From: a bacterium
GTDB taxonomy: Bacteria; Zhuqueibacterota; Zhuqueibacteria; Zhuqueibacterales; Geothermadaptataceae
Reading direction: 5' to 3'
DNA length: 64,000 nt
Assembly: GCA_024275575.1 (NCBI GenBank)
Contig: JAJRYV010000009.1
Location: 19,799 to 83,798, forward strand
Positions within the stretch are counted from its first letter, which is position 1, and each line of letters opens with the position of its first letter. The position numbers and the translations under genes are program-made. Below the pieces are notes generated by a model. It ran no database searches, was not told where the DNA came from, and saw only the letters and a list, made by a program, of their open reading frames with translations. Below, piece after piece: positions 54,597 to 64,000 of this stretch.

Positions 54597-55642
54597 TTTT
54601 ATAACTCCATGTGATTCATTATCAGAATTCATGCTGAAAATATCGATTATCCCCTGCAACTGAATCCGGCGTTTCGAAGGGGATCAAAATTGTGGCCGGC
54701 GAACAAAGCAATAGCGATAAGAGTTTTATCATCTTCAGGAATAACGGAATTGTTTTCTGTAGGATGACAAAGGAATGTACGCACAAGCCGGTTAATAATC
54801 CGATTCGAAAAACGGGATACGCAGAAGTTTTACCTTTAATCAAAGATAGTGCCATCTGGAATAATATTTCGGCACAATTTCAGGTAATGATTTTTTATTT
54901 CAGTTTAAAAAAAAGAATTTTGCGTTCAGCTGTCACGGTTCGCTCAAGTTTCAGCTTTTTCTTCAAAATTTAAGTGCCCGGATTAATTCTCTATTAAAGA
55001 GTCTTTAATTTTTTTGAATGATAAAAAATATTCAGCTTTTAATCATGAGTTGATTGTCGAATCATTGTATCGAAATTCATTCCTGATCTTAGTAATTCTT
55101 TCCTTCCTTTATTAATATTGAGAATTCATTTGAATAGCTAAATTCAGTGAGTTTGCAGCCTGTCCCTAAAATCCTGAGAAATTCTCCATTCATGAGTGCA
55201 AATCGCCACAATTAGAAAATATAATAAAAAGAACTTAAAAAGAAAACAATATGTGAAGAAATCAAATAAATTCTCATTTTAAGAACCCGGGCGTGGCCAA
55301 CTTTAGCTACGGATTCACGCAGATTAAACACAGATAAATTTAAATCGGAGCTTAATCAGTGCATATCAGAGCCTAAAACAACTAATTTTTAAAAGTTGGG
55401 TGCCGGATTATCCATCTCTGCGGAAAAAGGATGAATGAAGTTTTTATGGAAGCTGAACCATATTTCAAGTATCTGTTCAGCGTGCGTCAGAGAAGCGTTT
55501 CCTGAGCCTGCCGAAGCGGGAAACAATCTCCAGAGGAACCTGACTTCAAACTTGGCGCCCGCCTGATGCGTTGAACGAGATACTATTTCAGAAAACGAAT
55601 CGGTTCAGTTTTCATTTGAATCGGGCAGGTGATAAAAAAGAA
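54597..55642. other. AT-rich region upstream of the rnf operon
   Basis: No gene is supported over about 1 kb. It should contain the rnf promoter. A run resembling the common ACGGATTCACGCAGATTAAA repeat is at 55309-55340, and a REP-like element lies at 55476-55577. Confidence 0.55.
55476..55577. repeat. REP-like element, second full copy
   Basis: GTTCAGCGTGCG..AGAGAAGCG and CCTGAGCCTGCCGAAGCG (to 55518) match 8896-8938 at most positions. The right end GCGTTGAACGAGAT mirrors the left end GTTCAGCG. The two copies share the same outer ends but differ inside. Confidence 0.7.
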
Positions 55643-56791
55643 TCAGGCGAATACGGCATTGATTTCATCAAGGGTCAAGCCGAGTGTTGCTTCAGCGATG
55701 GCGTTTAAATCTTTTTCCGGGCCGTGAAAATGTGCCGTTCGGTGGATATGCTTCAAGCTGTCATGGGGGCCTAAAGCGGCCGCCGGTGAGGAAGTCTCCA
55801 GCTCGTTGAAGGGACCGATCTGCCGGCCATCGGAATGGAATGGGCCATCGTTATAGGTATTGACGGCATCACCGCCATAAGGATCATCCTGAATACCCCA
55901 CAGAGAGTTGACGTATCTCGTTTCATTCGCAGGCAAATCAAACTTGATCAGTGTGAGTACTTTTCGCTCCATGTCGTAGCTGCCGATGATATCCTTCGTC
56001 CGTCGTGGTGAGAGTCCGATTTTACAGCGATGTTTTGCATCCCCTTTGAAAAAGACGAATCCACGATCATCGATTTTCATGCGGTCAAGTTCAATTTTGC
56101 CGAAGTATTTATCATTTGCCACCGGCCCCAGTTTAGCGGCCGGCCCTGTCACATAGGGTAACACCACCGTTGTGGATGCAGATGAATTAAATTTCCCTAA
56201 AATCCAGATGGCCAATAAACCGGTCTCGGGAATCCAGCCGTGATCACCCAGGTTGGTGATCGTATTGTCTGATTCGAAACTGACGATTTTCAGCTCTGGG
56301 GAGGTTTTTATGCCGTAAATATCACAGATTTCCGCTCTGCTGTGAATGCGAATAATTCTGTCTGCTGAAAGTTCAAAATTGGTGTTATGGTAATTGGTCA
56401 GGTTGAATTTTTTATAGAAATGGGCACTGTTTGTCCCTCTTTTTGCGAGCACCCACCAGCCCCAGTCGATAGGGCCGGGTGCATACCAGTGTTCGTAATC
56501 AAACGAGTCGCCGGGTTTGAAAAACAATCCAAATTGACTGCCCTCGGGCCCGAGCCAAAATCGGTCTTCGCCGCCGATGGTGTTGATGTGTTGCTGGCGT
56601 TCATGAATCGAAATGAGTTCGCGATTAATCCAGCCGAAACTCATGCCTTTTTCGCCGTCGGCGGTGCTGGTCATTATCCGGCCTTGCATGGCCGGCACGG
56701 CGGCAAGTTGCGCCGGTGAATCTTTTGCCTCGAGGACGACAACATCTGCGTGTTGTTTTAAAAATTTTAGATCATCTCCAAACGTTTTCAT
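55643..56791 (-). CDS. DUF6786-like protein
   Basis: I assign this with limited confidence to DUF6786, a family found near glycoside hydrolases in Bacteroidota. It has 382 residues and no signal peptide. Notable segments are GEDRFWLGPEGSQFGLFF, WGWWVLAKRGTNSAHFYK, LGDHGWIPETGLLAIWILG and SLWGIQDDPYGGDAVNTYN, suggesting a beta-sandwich or mutarotase-like sugar-binding fold. ATG 56791 is chosen because GGAG is six bases upstream. Its function is not known. Confidence 0.5.
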   Translation of the reverse strand: MKTFGDDLKFLKQHADVVVLEAKDSPAQLAAVPAMQGRIMTSTADGEKGMSFGWINRELISIHERQQHINTIGGEDRFWLGPEGSQFGLFFKPGDSFDYEHWYAPGPIDWGWWVLAKRGTNSAHFYKKFNLTNYHNTNFELSADRIIRIHSRAEICDIYGIKTSPELKIVSFESDNTITNLGDHGWIPETGLLAIWILGKFNSSASTTVVLPYVTGPAAKLGPVANDKYFGKIELDRMKIDDRGFVFFKGDAKHRCKIGLSPRRTKDIIGSYDMERKVLTLIKFDLPANETRYVNSLWGIQDDPYGGDAVNTYNDGPFHSDGRQIGPFNELETSSPAAALGPHDSLKHIHRTAHFHGPEKDLNAIAEATLGLTLDEINAVFA

Positions 56792-57014
56792 AGGCACTCC
56801 AGATTATTTTACGAGGCAGATTGCCGGCAAATCAATACATATAAATAATTAAACTTTTTTTCTCAGTAAAGGATTTATTTTGAAAACAGGGAAAAAGTTT
56901 ATCGGATACTTTTTGCACTGGCCTGATATTGGTTGATTTGACGGCTTCATTTCCATCGCCATGATTTGATGTGCCAGGCTGCAATCACCGGTCTCCCGCT
57001 GCCGGCGTTTTTTA

Positions 57015-58832
57015 TCAATTCTTCAGATGAATCTCATCGATAAATTTGAATTTTAATGTCTTGCCGGCGACGATCCGCAGCATTTTATTCATCGTCGTTT
57101 CATCGTTATCGAACCCGGCGTGGGTTTGCGCCCGTGTTGCATCGCGGTTATCTTCGGGATTGTAAATGAATATCTGATCTTTTATTGCTTTGCTTTTGAG
57201 CTTGTTCCGATATTTTTGCATGCCCATAATCGGCACGATTTTTCGCCGGGTCTGAAATGAACGCGATACGAGATAAAGGATCGATTTGCGGTAAATCAGG
57301 GCGACATTGTCTGCTCTCTCATGCATTTCATCGAGTTGAAAATGGTGTAGATGGCGCAGGTAATCCCGGCGCAGGGCAGGATAAATTGTTGAATTATAGA
57401 GTTTTGTCGTGCATGCGGGCGCTAATAAAATCATATTTTCGATCACCGCACCCCTCAATGATTGCCAGCATTTCAGTAGATGCGCCAGCCAGATGGCACC
57501 GGCGCTGTGCCCGGCGATGTGTATTTGCGGGCGTTTGTTGTTGGGGATTTTTTGCAGGCACTCGACGAGCTGCTGCAGAAAATTGCGCCCGGCCGCTTTT
57601 GGGGCAAAGGCGCGCCGGGCATCCGTCTGCATTTCGTTCCATAGCGCATGTCCCAAGGGTTGGGTTATGCGTTCAATGTAGCGGTCGGTCCAGTCCGCCA
57701 AACCCGACGCCCGCTTGCTTGCCTGTTCCTCCTTACTGCAAACGATGTCTTTGATTTCTTCAAAAATACCGCTTTTCCAGATGATATGAATTTCAAAGAT
57801 ATTGTTTTTTTCGAAGACCTCGTGCCATTGCATTACCCTTTTCGCTGCCGATTTTACATCGTTGGCGCCACCATGAACATACAACAGAATGTGTTTTTTC
57901 TTCATCGCTTTTGCAATGATTTCCCGCACCTGATGTTCATCGGAAGGATAATCTCCGAAGGGATCCAGTTGCCCGTTATCGAAGTGAATGTAATGATCCC
58001 GAACGGCAAATTGTCTCGGCATTGGTGAGCGCGCCGGTCGCTCCTCTCTGCTGGTCGAAGGGGTGACGGCAGCCATTGTCATGGGCAAAGCCATGCGCGC
58101 TACCCAGGCATTCCACATGTTGTATTCGGCATCGGCGTAGGCCCACATCGCACAGCCGGGATATTGGATTCCTTTAATTGTGAGACCGCCCCAATTCTCA
58201 CCCCATGAATTTTGGATAATAAATCCGTCTTCCGTATAACCGAGCAGGACAACAGCATGCCCACCTTTGGTTCTGGTCGCGTAATCGGCATTTATCCAGC
58301 CCTTTTTCGTTTGATATTCCTCGTACCACCCCCAGTGCGTCGCTGTGGTGACAAAAACGGCTCCGGTCTCACAAATTGCAGCGTGTAAATCACTGCGCCG
58401 CCGGTTGACGCGATAATATGCACCCAACGGATATTTCAACGCCGCCCTTTGCCGTGCCGAGGTTAAATATCCCGGCTTATCGTTGATATATGGCCAGTCT
58501 TGCTCCGGGCAGACGCCGTTTTTTTGCCAGCCTTTCATGGCGCCGCGGGCGCTCGAGCCCTGGTAGTTTTCTCCGGCCCACTGGTCATGCCGTTTGGCCA
58601 TTTCGTAGAGCATGCGGGCGCTGACCGGCTCGTTCATTTTTTTGCACCGGTTGAGATTATCGATCAGGGCGGCAAGCGCAAAACCGGTGCAAGCGCCACC
58701 AACTCCCTGGTGGCGAATATTGATCGATTCTTTATCAGGAATGATTTGTCGGTGCAACGGTTGCAGCGATGGGCGATAAATTAAATCCCTGAAATCTGCC
58801 GAATCCGGACGTGTGGTCGGTGATTCTGGCAT
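57015..58832 (-). CDS. papain-like cysteine protease fused to an alpha/beta-hydrolase
   Basis: Two enzymatic domains are joined in one 605-residue chain. The first (about 1-245) is a C1 papain domain: Gln42 and Cys48 in HQGVGGACTGFA, the His in GGHAVVLLGY and the Asn in IIQNSWGENWGG form the catalytic set. The second (about 290-540) is an alpha/beta-hydrolase with HILLYVHGG as the oxyanion strand and IHIAGHSAGAIWL as the GxSxG nucleophile. Neither a signal peptide nor a propeptide is visible, unlike secreted papains, so it may act inside the cell or be an exported effector. AGGAGGTTTCA before ATG 58832 fixes the start. Confidence 0.8.
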   Translation of the reverse strand: MPESPTTRPDSADFRDLIYRPSLQPLHRQIIPDKESINIRHQGVGGACTGFALAALIDNLNRCKKMNEPVSARMLYEMAKRHDQWAGENYQGSSARGAMKGWQKNGVCPEQDWPYINDKPGYLTSARQRAALKYPLGAYYRVNRRRSDLHAAICETGAVFVTTATHWGWYEEYQTKKGWINADYATRTKGGHAVVLLGYTEDGFIIQNSWGENWGGLTIKGIQYPGCAMWAYADAEYNMWNAWVARMALPMTMAAVTPSTSREERPARSPMPRQFAVRDHYIHFDNGQLDPFGDYPSDEHQVREIIAKAMKKKHILLYVHGGANDVKSAAKRVMQWHEVFEKNNIFEIHIIWKSGIFEEIKDIVCSKEEQASKRASGLADWTDRYIERITQPLGHALWNEMQTDARRAFAPKAAGRNFLQQLVECLQKIPNNKRPQIHIAGHSAGAIWLAHLLKCWQSLRGAVIENMILLAPACTTKLYNSTIYPALRRDYLRHLHHFQLDEMHERADNVALIYRKSILYLVSRSFQTRRKIVPIMGMQKYRNKLKSKAIKDQIFIYNPEDNRDATRAQTHAGFDNDETTMNKMLRIVAGKTLKFKFIDEIHLKN

Positions 58833-59172
58833 TGAAACCTCCTGTGCCGTCTGAATGAATAGATGAAAAGGAGCGGGGACAGACCGTAAGCTTGGCCTGC
58901 CCTGATTGTGGTCGCAGCTCTTTATCTTTATTGACAAAAGTTTACATTTTTAATCCCGCTGCAATTTGGTACAGGATTTTGGTTGCAAATTTCCTTTTGT
59001 GATGGACCTTATCCGGATTAATGCAGCAGGACCGGCAAATCAATTTCCCGGCTTTTGCTTTTTAAAAATGTTTCTGCGCTGCGAAATTATTTTCCTGCGA
59101 TAATTGTTTGGAAAATATCGATAACAGCGATCTTAAAAATAAAAATTGAGTCAAATAACCGGGCTGCAAAGC

Positions 59173-60783
59173 ATGCTTAAAAAAACAGAAGTGATCATCA
59201 TCGGCGGCGGCATTAATGGCGCCGGAATTGCTCGCGATTTGGGGCTGCGTGGCATCCCGGCGATTTTGTTCGAGAAAAGAGATTTCGCTGCCGGAACAAC
59301 AGCAGCATCAACACGCCTGATCCATGGCGGCTTGCGCTATCTTGAATATTTTGATTTTAAACTGGTGCATGAATCCCTGCAGGAACGGCAAATACTTTTG
59401 CATATCGCGCCGCATCTCGTCTATCCGCTGCCGTTTTTGTTACCGGTTTATGCCAACCATGCGCATGGCCGTATGCTGTTGAAAGCCGGACTGACGCTTT
59501 ATGACCTGCTCGCCCTCGGCAAGCCTTTGCCTGGCCATAAGCTGCATTCCTCCTCGGGGATTCTGCAGATGGAGCACCATTTGGCCGCAGATAATCTGCG
59601 CGGCGGATTTACTTATTATGATTGTCAGGTGCCGCTGCCGGAACGTTTAACGCTGGAAAATATTTCCGATGCCGGGAATCATGGCATTTCCTGCTACAAT
59701 TATCATGAAGTTATCGCAATCGAGCGCAGCAGTGAAGATTCATTTTGCGTGCGGGTGAAAGATGAGGACGGAGCTGAATTCGAAGTACAGGGCAAGGTGG
59801 TGATCAATGCTGCCGGGCCGTGGGTCAATGAAATTGCCGCTTTTATCGACAAACCCGAAACACCGCTCGTCGGTGGCGCCAAAGGCTCGCACATCATTGT
59901 CCGCAATAATATCGAGCTGCATCACGCGATTTATTCGCCGGCTTTTTCTGATGGCCGTCCATTTTTCATTTTACCATTTGAGAGAGAAAGTCTGCTCATC
60001 GGCACGACCGACATATTTTTTGATAAAAATCCGCAGGAAGCCACAATCTCTCCGGCAGAAGTCGATTATCTCGTGCAGGAAACCAATGCCCTGTTGCCGG
60101 AAATCGACTTGAAACAAGATGATATTTTGATGACTTACAGCGGCATCAGACCGTTGCCGCCGGAGGAAAACGGCAAAAAAGCCGGTGCAGTAACACGGCG
60201 GCATTTTTTGCACCGCCACCATGATGGTGGAAAAGAATTGAATTTTCTCTCGGTTGTCGGGGGGAAGATCACCACTTACCGTCAATTGGCTGAAGAAGCC
60301 TGCGATCTCATCTCTGATATTCTAAGTGTAAAAACAAAATGCACCACTGATCAAGTTCGCCTGCCGGGCGCCGGGATGATTGAAGAAGGCGGCATCCAGC
60401 TCTTGCCGTTCTCCCATGTTGATAATAATTATCAACTCATCTTCGGCATCGACCGGGAAAACAAAGAACGGTTTATCGCCGCGAATCCGGATACGGCTGC
60501 TTCGATATATCCGGATTCGCCGGAAACGATCGCCGATATTACGTGGGTGTTGCGCAAGGAGAAAGTCCGTCATCTCTCCGACGTACTGCTGCGCCGTTCG
60601 CTCATCGGACTACGCATCGGTGCGGACAAGAAGAAAATCGAGCAGGTTGCCTGGCTGTTATCGGATGAACTCGGCTGGAGTGCGCGGAAAACGGCTGCGG
60701 AAATCGTGCTCTACGAACAGGATATCGCCCGGGCTTTTGCCTGGAAAACACAAAAGCCCAACGTTATGACCATGGGAGAGTGA
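59173..60783 (+). CDS. glpD: glycerol-3-phosphate dehydrogenase
   Basis: The FAD enzyme oxidises glycerol-3-phosphate to dihydroxyacetone phosphate and feeds electrons to quinone. The FAD loop IIGGGINGAGIARDLGLRG opens the protein and AAGTTAASTRLIHGGLRYLE follows, both typical of GlpD. INAAGPWVNEIA and MTYSGIRPL are further family blocks. Neither the TTG at 59146 nor the ATG at 59173 has a good ribosome site; I take ATG because it directly precedes the conserved start. It can use the product of the glycerophosphodiesterase at 24696. Confidence 0.9.
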   Translation: MLKKTEVIIIGGGINGAGIARDLGLRGIPAILFEKRDFAAGTTAASTRLIHGGLRYLEYFDFKLVHESLQERQILLHIAPHLVYPLPFLLPVYANHAHGRMLLKAGLTLYDLLALGKPLPGHKLHSSSGILQMEHHLAADNLRGGFTYYDCQVPLPERLTLENISDAGNHGISCYNYHEVIAIERSSEDSFCVRVKDEDGAEFEVQGKVVINAAGPWVNEIAAFIDKPETPLVGGAKGSHIIVRNNIELHHAIYSPAFSDGRPFFILPFERESLLIGTTDIFFDKNPQEATISPAEVDYLVQETNALLPEIDLKQDDILMTYSGIRPLPPEENGKKAGAVTRRHFLHRHHDGGKELNFLSVVGGKITTYRQLAEEACDLISDILSVKTKCTTDQVRLPGAGMIEEGGIQLLPFSHVDNNYQLIFGIDRENKERFIAANPDTAASIYPDSPETIADITWVLRKEKVRHLSDVLLRRSLIGLRIGADKKKIEQVAWLLSDELGWSARKTAAEIVLYEQDIARAFAWKTQKPNVMTMGE

Positions 60784-60786
60784 TCT

Positions 60787-61329
60787 TTATCGCAGCAGCA
60801 TCTTTCGTGAATGCCTGATCCTCCGGGCATGTAAAACATAGATATAAAAGCCGGAGGAAAGCAATTGCCCGGCTTCATTTTTTCCATTCCAAATGACTTC
60901 ATATTGCCCGGGAACAACCTGCCCGCTGAACATCGCTATAACTTCCTGCCCTGCCAGATTATATATTTTCAGCATCATCATCACCGACGCTTCTCCGCTT
61001 GCGCTAATTTCAAACACAATCCGGGTTTCAGGGTTAAACGGATTAGGGTGATTTTGCCATAGCTGCACTTTTTCCGGGCCCCGGGGGGGCTGCACTGTTT
61101 TTTGCGGTTCAGCTGATAAATGATAAAACTTCAACCCGGATTGCAGGCGGTAAACACGGTTAGCTGTATTCCCGGCAAGGGCGGTACCCAGCTTTTCATA
61201 ATGCATTTGAAAATTTGCTATATTGTGCTACCTGTCGATGATATCAGGCTCGTTTTTTTCCTGAGCCACAACCAATTGCGGCACCGCAAAAACAACCAAA
61301 ATAATGCAGTATTTCGCCGGGTTGTCCAT
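60787..61329 (-). pseudogene. small sorting-domain protein broken by an in-frame TAG
   Basis: ATG 61329 opens a signal peptide (MDNPAKYCIILVVFAVPQLV, VAQEKN) that runs into TAG at 61230-61228. The same frame continues through HNIANFQMHYEKLG into a sorting domain, LWQNHPNPFNPETRIVF, which ends SRKMLLR at 60787. Without the stop it would be about 180 residues, mostly signal and sorting domain with almost no cargo. It ends three bases from glpD (convergent). It may be a decayed gene or a real mini-passenger read through the stop. Confidence 0.65.
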
Positions 61330-61354
61330 GGGGGTTACACTCCATTCATCAGCT

Positions 61355-63727
61355 TTACTTCACTAATAACATGCGTTTGCTGCGAACGATTCCGTTGACC
61401 ATCAGCCGGTAAATATAAATTCCGGAGCTCAGGCGACCGCCATCGAAAGTCACGATGTGATGCCCTGGTCTGCGAACTTCGTCGACCAGCGTTGTGAGTT
61501 CACGGCCGAGCAGGTCGAAGACGACGAGATGCACTGCACCCTGTTCCACCAAATCAAAAGCGATGGAGGTTACCGGATTAAACGGATTTGGATAATTTTG
61601 CCACAGTCTATATTCGTCAGGCAGGAAATTTGTTTCCACAACCGCGCTGGGTAGACGAGTACGGAAACGGAAAATGATAGACCAATTTCCGGCGCCGCAG
61701 GCATTTTCGGCTTTGACCCGCCAATAGTAAAATTTTCCGGGAATCAAATCGGTTACCGCGAAAGTGGTATCCGCAAGCCCGCTTTCATCGATAAAAATAT
61801 CGGTAGAGTCGAAAGCTCTGGCCGTGGAAACTTGCAGTTGATATGAGTTTGCACTGTCGGCTGGGTGCCAGGTGAGCTCGAGATCGGTATCGAGTTGGCG
61901 CATGTGGTTTGTCGGCGAGGCCAGCAAAGGAGCGACTGGAAATCCGGTTTGAAAAGAACCGACCGCCGAAGCCGGACTGCCGCCACCGGCATTGCCGGCT
62001 TTGACGCGCCAAAAATATTGCGACAAGCCTTTGAGTTCCGTTAATGTCCACGAGGTATCGGTGATACCACCTTCATCGATAATTTTATTAAAAAAATTCG
62101 CATCATCGGCCACTGTTAATCGATAAGACGCCACTTTCCCCGGATCGTTCCAGCGCAACGTTTGGCGTGGATCGCCGACGATTTCGTTCGTTGCCGGGTA
62201 AGCAAGCAAGGGCGCATCGGGCGCATGGACTTCGATGACCTCGCTCATGGCACCTTCGTGTGAGTAGTGATTGAGTGCAGTAATAACGTAATAAAGCGGG
62301 CCGATGCCCTCTGCTTCAATCGACTCGATGGTATGGGTCTCGCCGGTGATGGCAAACATATTGATGGCATTGTCGAGGTCGCCCGGGTTGATATCCGGTC
62401 GGTTGAACTGGTAAACGGTATAAAAACGAGCTGAATCGCCGTCTGCGGCAAGCGTGGGTTGATCCCATGTCAGCCCCCAGGAATTGCTGCCGGCGATCAA
62501 ATCGAAGCGGGCATTTTGTGGGTTGTTTGGCTCATTGCTGCTTTTCCATGCCATCGGTGGCGTAATCGCCGGATCACGGTAGAGGTTGCTGCGCAATTCA
62601 TCGGTAAAACCTTTGGGGTTTTCCAGCACGTTGCCGGCACGGAAAAGAATACTGCCGAGCACATCGGGGTGGCTGCGGTTTTCACGAATCTGGTTTTTAA
62701 TTTCATAAGAAGGCCATTCAACCTGTCGGTAGAGGGCAAGCCCCGGGTAAAGATGGCGTTGCCCGAGCGCAGCGCTGGTAGCCCACCACGGCTGCAATTT
62801 GCCGTAATCCTGTGAACCGCCGTGCGGCCAGTAAAGCTGCGGCGTCAGATAATCGACCCAGGCTGATTCGAGCCAGGTTTTGGCGTCAGCATAAATAGAA
62901 TTGTAGGCGTCCATGCCCTGAATACCGGAAGGCACATTGTTTCGCCAAATGCCAAAGGGGCTGACGCCGTAACTCACCCAGGGTTTTGCAGCACGAACGC
63001 TGTCCCCGAGATTTTTGACAAATAAGTTGATGTTGTCCCGACGCCAGTCTCCGCGGTTGGAAAATCCGCGTGGATCAGCATTAAAAGCGTCATTGTCATC
63101 GCTGTAGTTCACTGTATTTGGTGGATAAGGGTAGAAATAATCATCGTAGTGAATACCGTCTACATCGTATCGCCTGACGATATCCATCACCACGGTTATT
63201 ATATAGTCTCTAACCTCAGGCACTCCGGGGTTTAAAATTCGGATTTTATTTTTGGCAATGATCCATTCCGGGCGCTGCACAAGGATGTGATTGTCCGCCA
63301 ACGCATAATTCCCGATCTCCCGGGATGCACGGTAGGGGTTGAACCAAGCATGCAGTTCCATGCCGCGTTTGTGCGCTTCTGCGATGGCGAATTCCAGGGG
63401 ATCGTAATACGGGTTCGGTGCTTTGCCCTGTTTGCCGGTGAGCCAGAATGACCACGGTTCAAAGGGCGATTCGTACATGGCGTCGCATTCGCTGCGAACC
63501 TGAAATATAACAGCATTTATCCCGGCTGATTTGAGCTCATCCAGCAGTTTGGTCAGCTCTTTTTGCTGTGTTGACGTCGAAAGCCCGGGATTGGAGGGCC
63601 AGTCCAGATTAACGACGGTGGCGATCCAGGCGCCACGAAATTCATATTTGGGATGATTGGATTGTTGTGCAAAGAGAACGGTTGCAAGCAAGAATAAATA
63701 CAGGAGGGCGGCGTAACTGGTTTTCAT
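61355..63727 (-). CDS. secreted GH10-like glycosidase (DUF187) with type IX sorting domain
   Basis: A signal peptide (SYAALLYLFLLATVLFAQ) leads into a GHL10/DUF187 domain (about 27-370): EFRGAWIATVVNLDWPSNP, GINAVIFQVRSECDAMYES, ELHAWFNPYRASRE, DVDGIHYDDYFYPYP and WVDYLTPQLYW. The catalytic acids are probably among the DGIHYDDYF and QLYW segments. Fibronectin-like domains follow (about 420-690), and the C-terminus is the sorting domain LWQNYPNPFNPVTSIAFD and SGIYIYRLMVNG. It probably cleaves a glycan or peptidoglycan outside the cell, but the family's substrates are poorly known. Confidence 0.85.
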   Translation of the reverse strand: MKTSYAALLYLFLLATVLFAQQSNHPKYEFRGAWIATVVNLDWPSNPGLSTSTQQKELTKLLDELKSAGINAVIFQVRSECDAMYESPFEPWSFWLTGKQGKAPNPYYDPLEFAIAEAHKRGMELHAWFNPYRASREIGNYALADNHILVQRPEWIIAKNKIRILNPGVPEVRDYIITVVMDIVRRYDVDGIHYDDYFYPYPPNTVNYSDDNDAFNADPRGFSNRGDWRRDNINLFVKNLGDSVRAAKPWVSYGVSPFGIWRNNVPSGIQGMDAYNSIYADAKTWLESAWVDYLTPQLYWPHGGSQDYGKLQPWWATSAALGQRHLYPGLALYRQVEWPSYEIKNQIRENRSHPDVLGSILFRAGNVLENPKGFTDELRSNLYRDPAITPPMAWKSSNEPNNPQNARFDLIAGSNSWGLTWDQPTLAADGDSARFYTVYQFNRPDINPGDLDNAINMFAITGETHTIESIEAEGIGPLYYVITALNHYSHEGAMSEVIEVHAPDAPLLAYPATNEIVGDPRQTLRWNDPGKVASYRLTVADDANFFNKIIDEGGITDTSWTLTELKGLSQYFWRVKAGNAGGGSPASAVGSFQTGFPVAPLLASPTNHMRQLDTDLELTWHPADSANSYQLQVSTARAFDSTDIFIDESGLADTTFAVTDLIPGKFYYWRVKAENACGAGNWSIIFRFRTRLPSAVVETNFLPDEYRLWQNYPNPFNPVTSIAFDLVEQGAVHLVVFDLLGRELTTLVDEVRRPGHHIVTFDGGRLSSGIYIYRLMVNGIVRSKRMLLVK

Positions 63728-63970
63728 CTCACATTTTCCGGAATTGTTTACTGAAGGAAATAGCGGCCTGTTCAGAAATCTTGCATAAAGTGTAAGTAAA
63801 TTAATTACAAAAACAAACTTTTTAATTGTAACCTGCTCTATTTATAAATTTGTTTGCCATGTATTGCTTCACAAGCTTTGGTACTTTTTTGACTAATTTT
63901 ACTTAACACATTGCGCAGCATCTTCTCATGTATTACCTTTTTACGTTTCGCAAGACAAGAGGGTAAGTCC

Positions 63971-64000
63971 ATGAGCAAAAAATCTCACAAGAAATTCACA
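63971..64000 (+). CDS. possible start of a gene cut by the window edge
   Basis: ATG at 63971, preceded by GAGGG nine bases upstream, opens a frame reading MSKKSHKKFT that runs to the end of the window. It is too short to classify. Confidence 0.3.
   Translation, partial: MSKKSHKKFT

Noticed and set aside
54692..54973. 93-codon plus-strand frame upstream of rnfB
   Set aside because: Low-complexity tail, no ribosome site and no homology; more likely promoter region.
1..64000. Alternative genetic code as an explanation of the in-frame stops
   Set aside because: TAA, TAG and TGA all end intact genes in this window (for example TAA at 10243 and TAG at 5340), so recoding is unlikely.

Overview
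The window looks like a chromosomal segment of a Gram-negative, mainly anaerobic bacterium of the FCB group, most like Calditrichota, KSB1 or Ignavibacteriota. Four secreted proteins end in the QNYPNPFNP-type C-terminal sorting domain linked to type IX secretion. There are many lipoproteins, an outer-membrane barrel, a complete Rnf operon and a pyruvate:ferredoxin oxidoreductase. I see no rRNA, tRNA, CRISPR array, prophage or intact insertion sequence. Lineage and function are judged from protein motifs alone.

Layout. 1-5.3 kb: a sialidase-like lipoprotein, a neutral-ceramidase-family protein and a GH92 mannosidase (glycan and glycolipid scavenging). 6.1-8.9 kb: a tightly coupled three-gene redox operon (octaheme cytochrome c, Tat-exported four-cluster Fe-S protein, NrfD membrane subunit) with no molybdopterin catalytic subunit. 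9.6-12.6 kb: a discoidin-like exported protein overlapping an Agl23-type membrane glycosyltransferase, then an orphan lipoprotein. 12.6-20.7 kb: a signalling block with a hybrid histidine kinase and, divergent from it, a PAS kinase, a REC-HDOD protein and a REC protein with a degenerate HD-GYP domain. 20.8-30.4 kb: mixed genes (GT2 glycosyltransferase, ApbE, a sorting-domain protein, rhodanese, glycerophosphodiesterase, Crp/Fnr regulator, DUF2892, phosphoesterase, ElaA-like acetyltransferase, PfkB kinase). 30.9-36.8 kb: Smr-like protein, a PPi-type phosphofructokinase and a 1,254-residue PKD/cadherin-like secreted protein. 37.2-43.0 kb (minus strand): dihydroorotase, 5'-nucleotidase lipoprotein, a frameshifted outer-membrane protein, DUF1684, a YdjM-like protein, DUF2164 and TerB.

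43.3-54.6 kb is the energetic core. It is one minus-strand run: rnfB, a giant pyruvate:ferredoxin oxidoreductase, rnfC, rnfD, rnfG, rnfE, rnfA, a small Cys-rich membrane protein and a ferredoxin-NADP reductase. Pyruvate oxidation would give reduced ferredoxin, which Rnf uses to reduce NAD and pump ions, while the reductase makes NADPH. ApbE at 21.6 kb would flavinylate RnfG and RnfD. As given, rnfC has an in-frame TAA. 55.6-64 kb holds a DUF6786-like protein, a papain-alpha/beta-hydrolase fusion, glycerol-3-phosphate dehydrogenase, a broken sorting-domain protein and a GH10-like secreted glycosidase.

Between genes there are several dispersed or folded elements: a roughly 80-bp repeat present twice, a REP-like family present at least four times, a four-hairpin cluster, a hairpin with two competing folds, and a 100-nt nested hairpin that would mask the ribosome-binding site of a 25-codon ORF.
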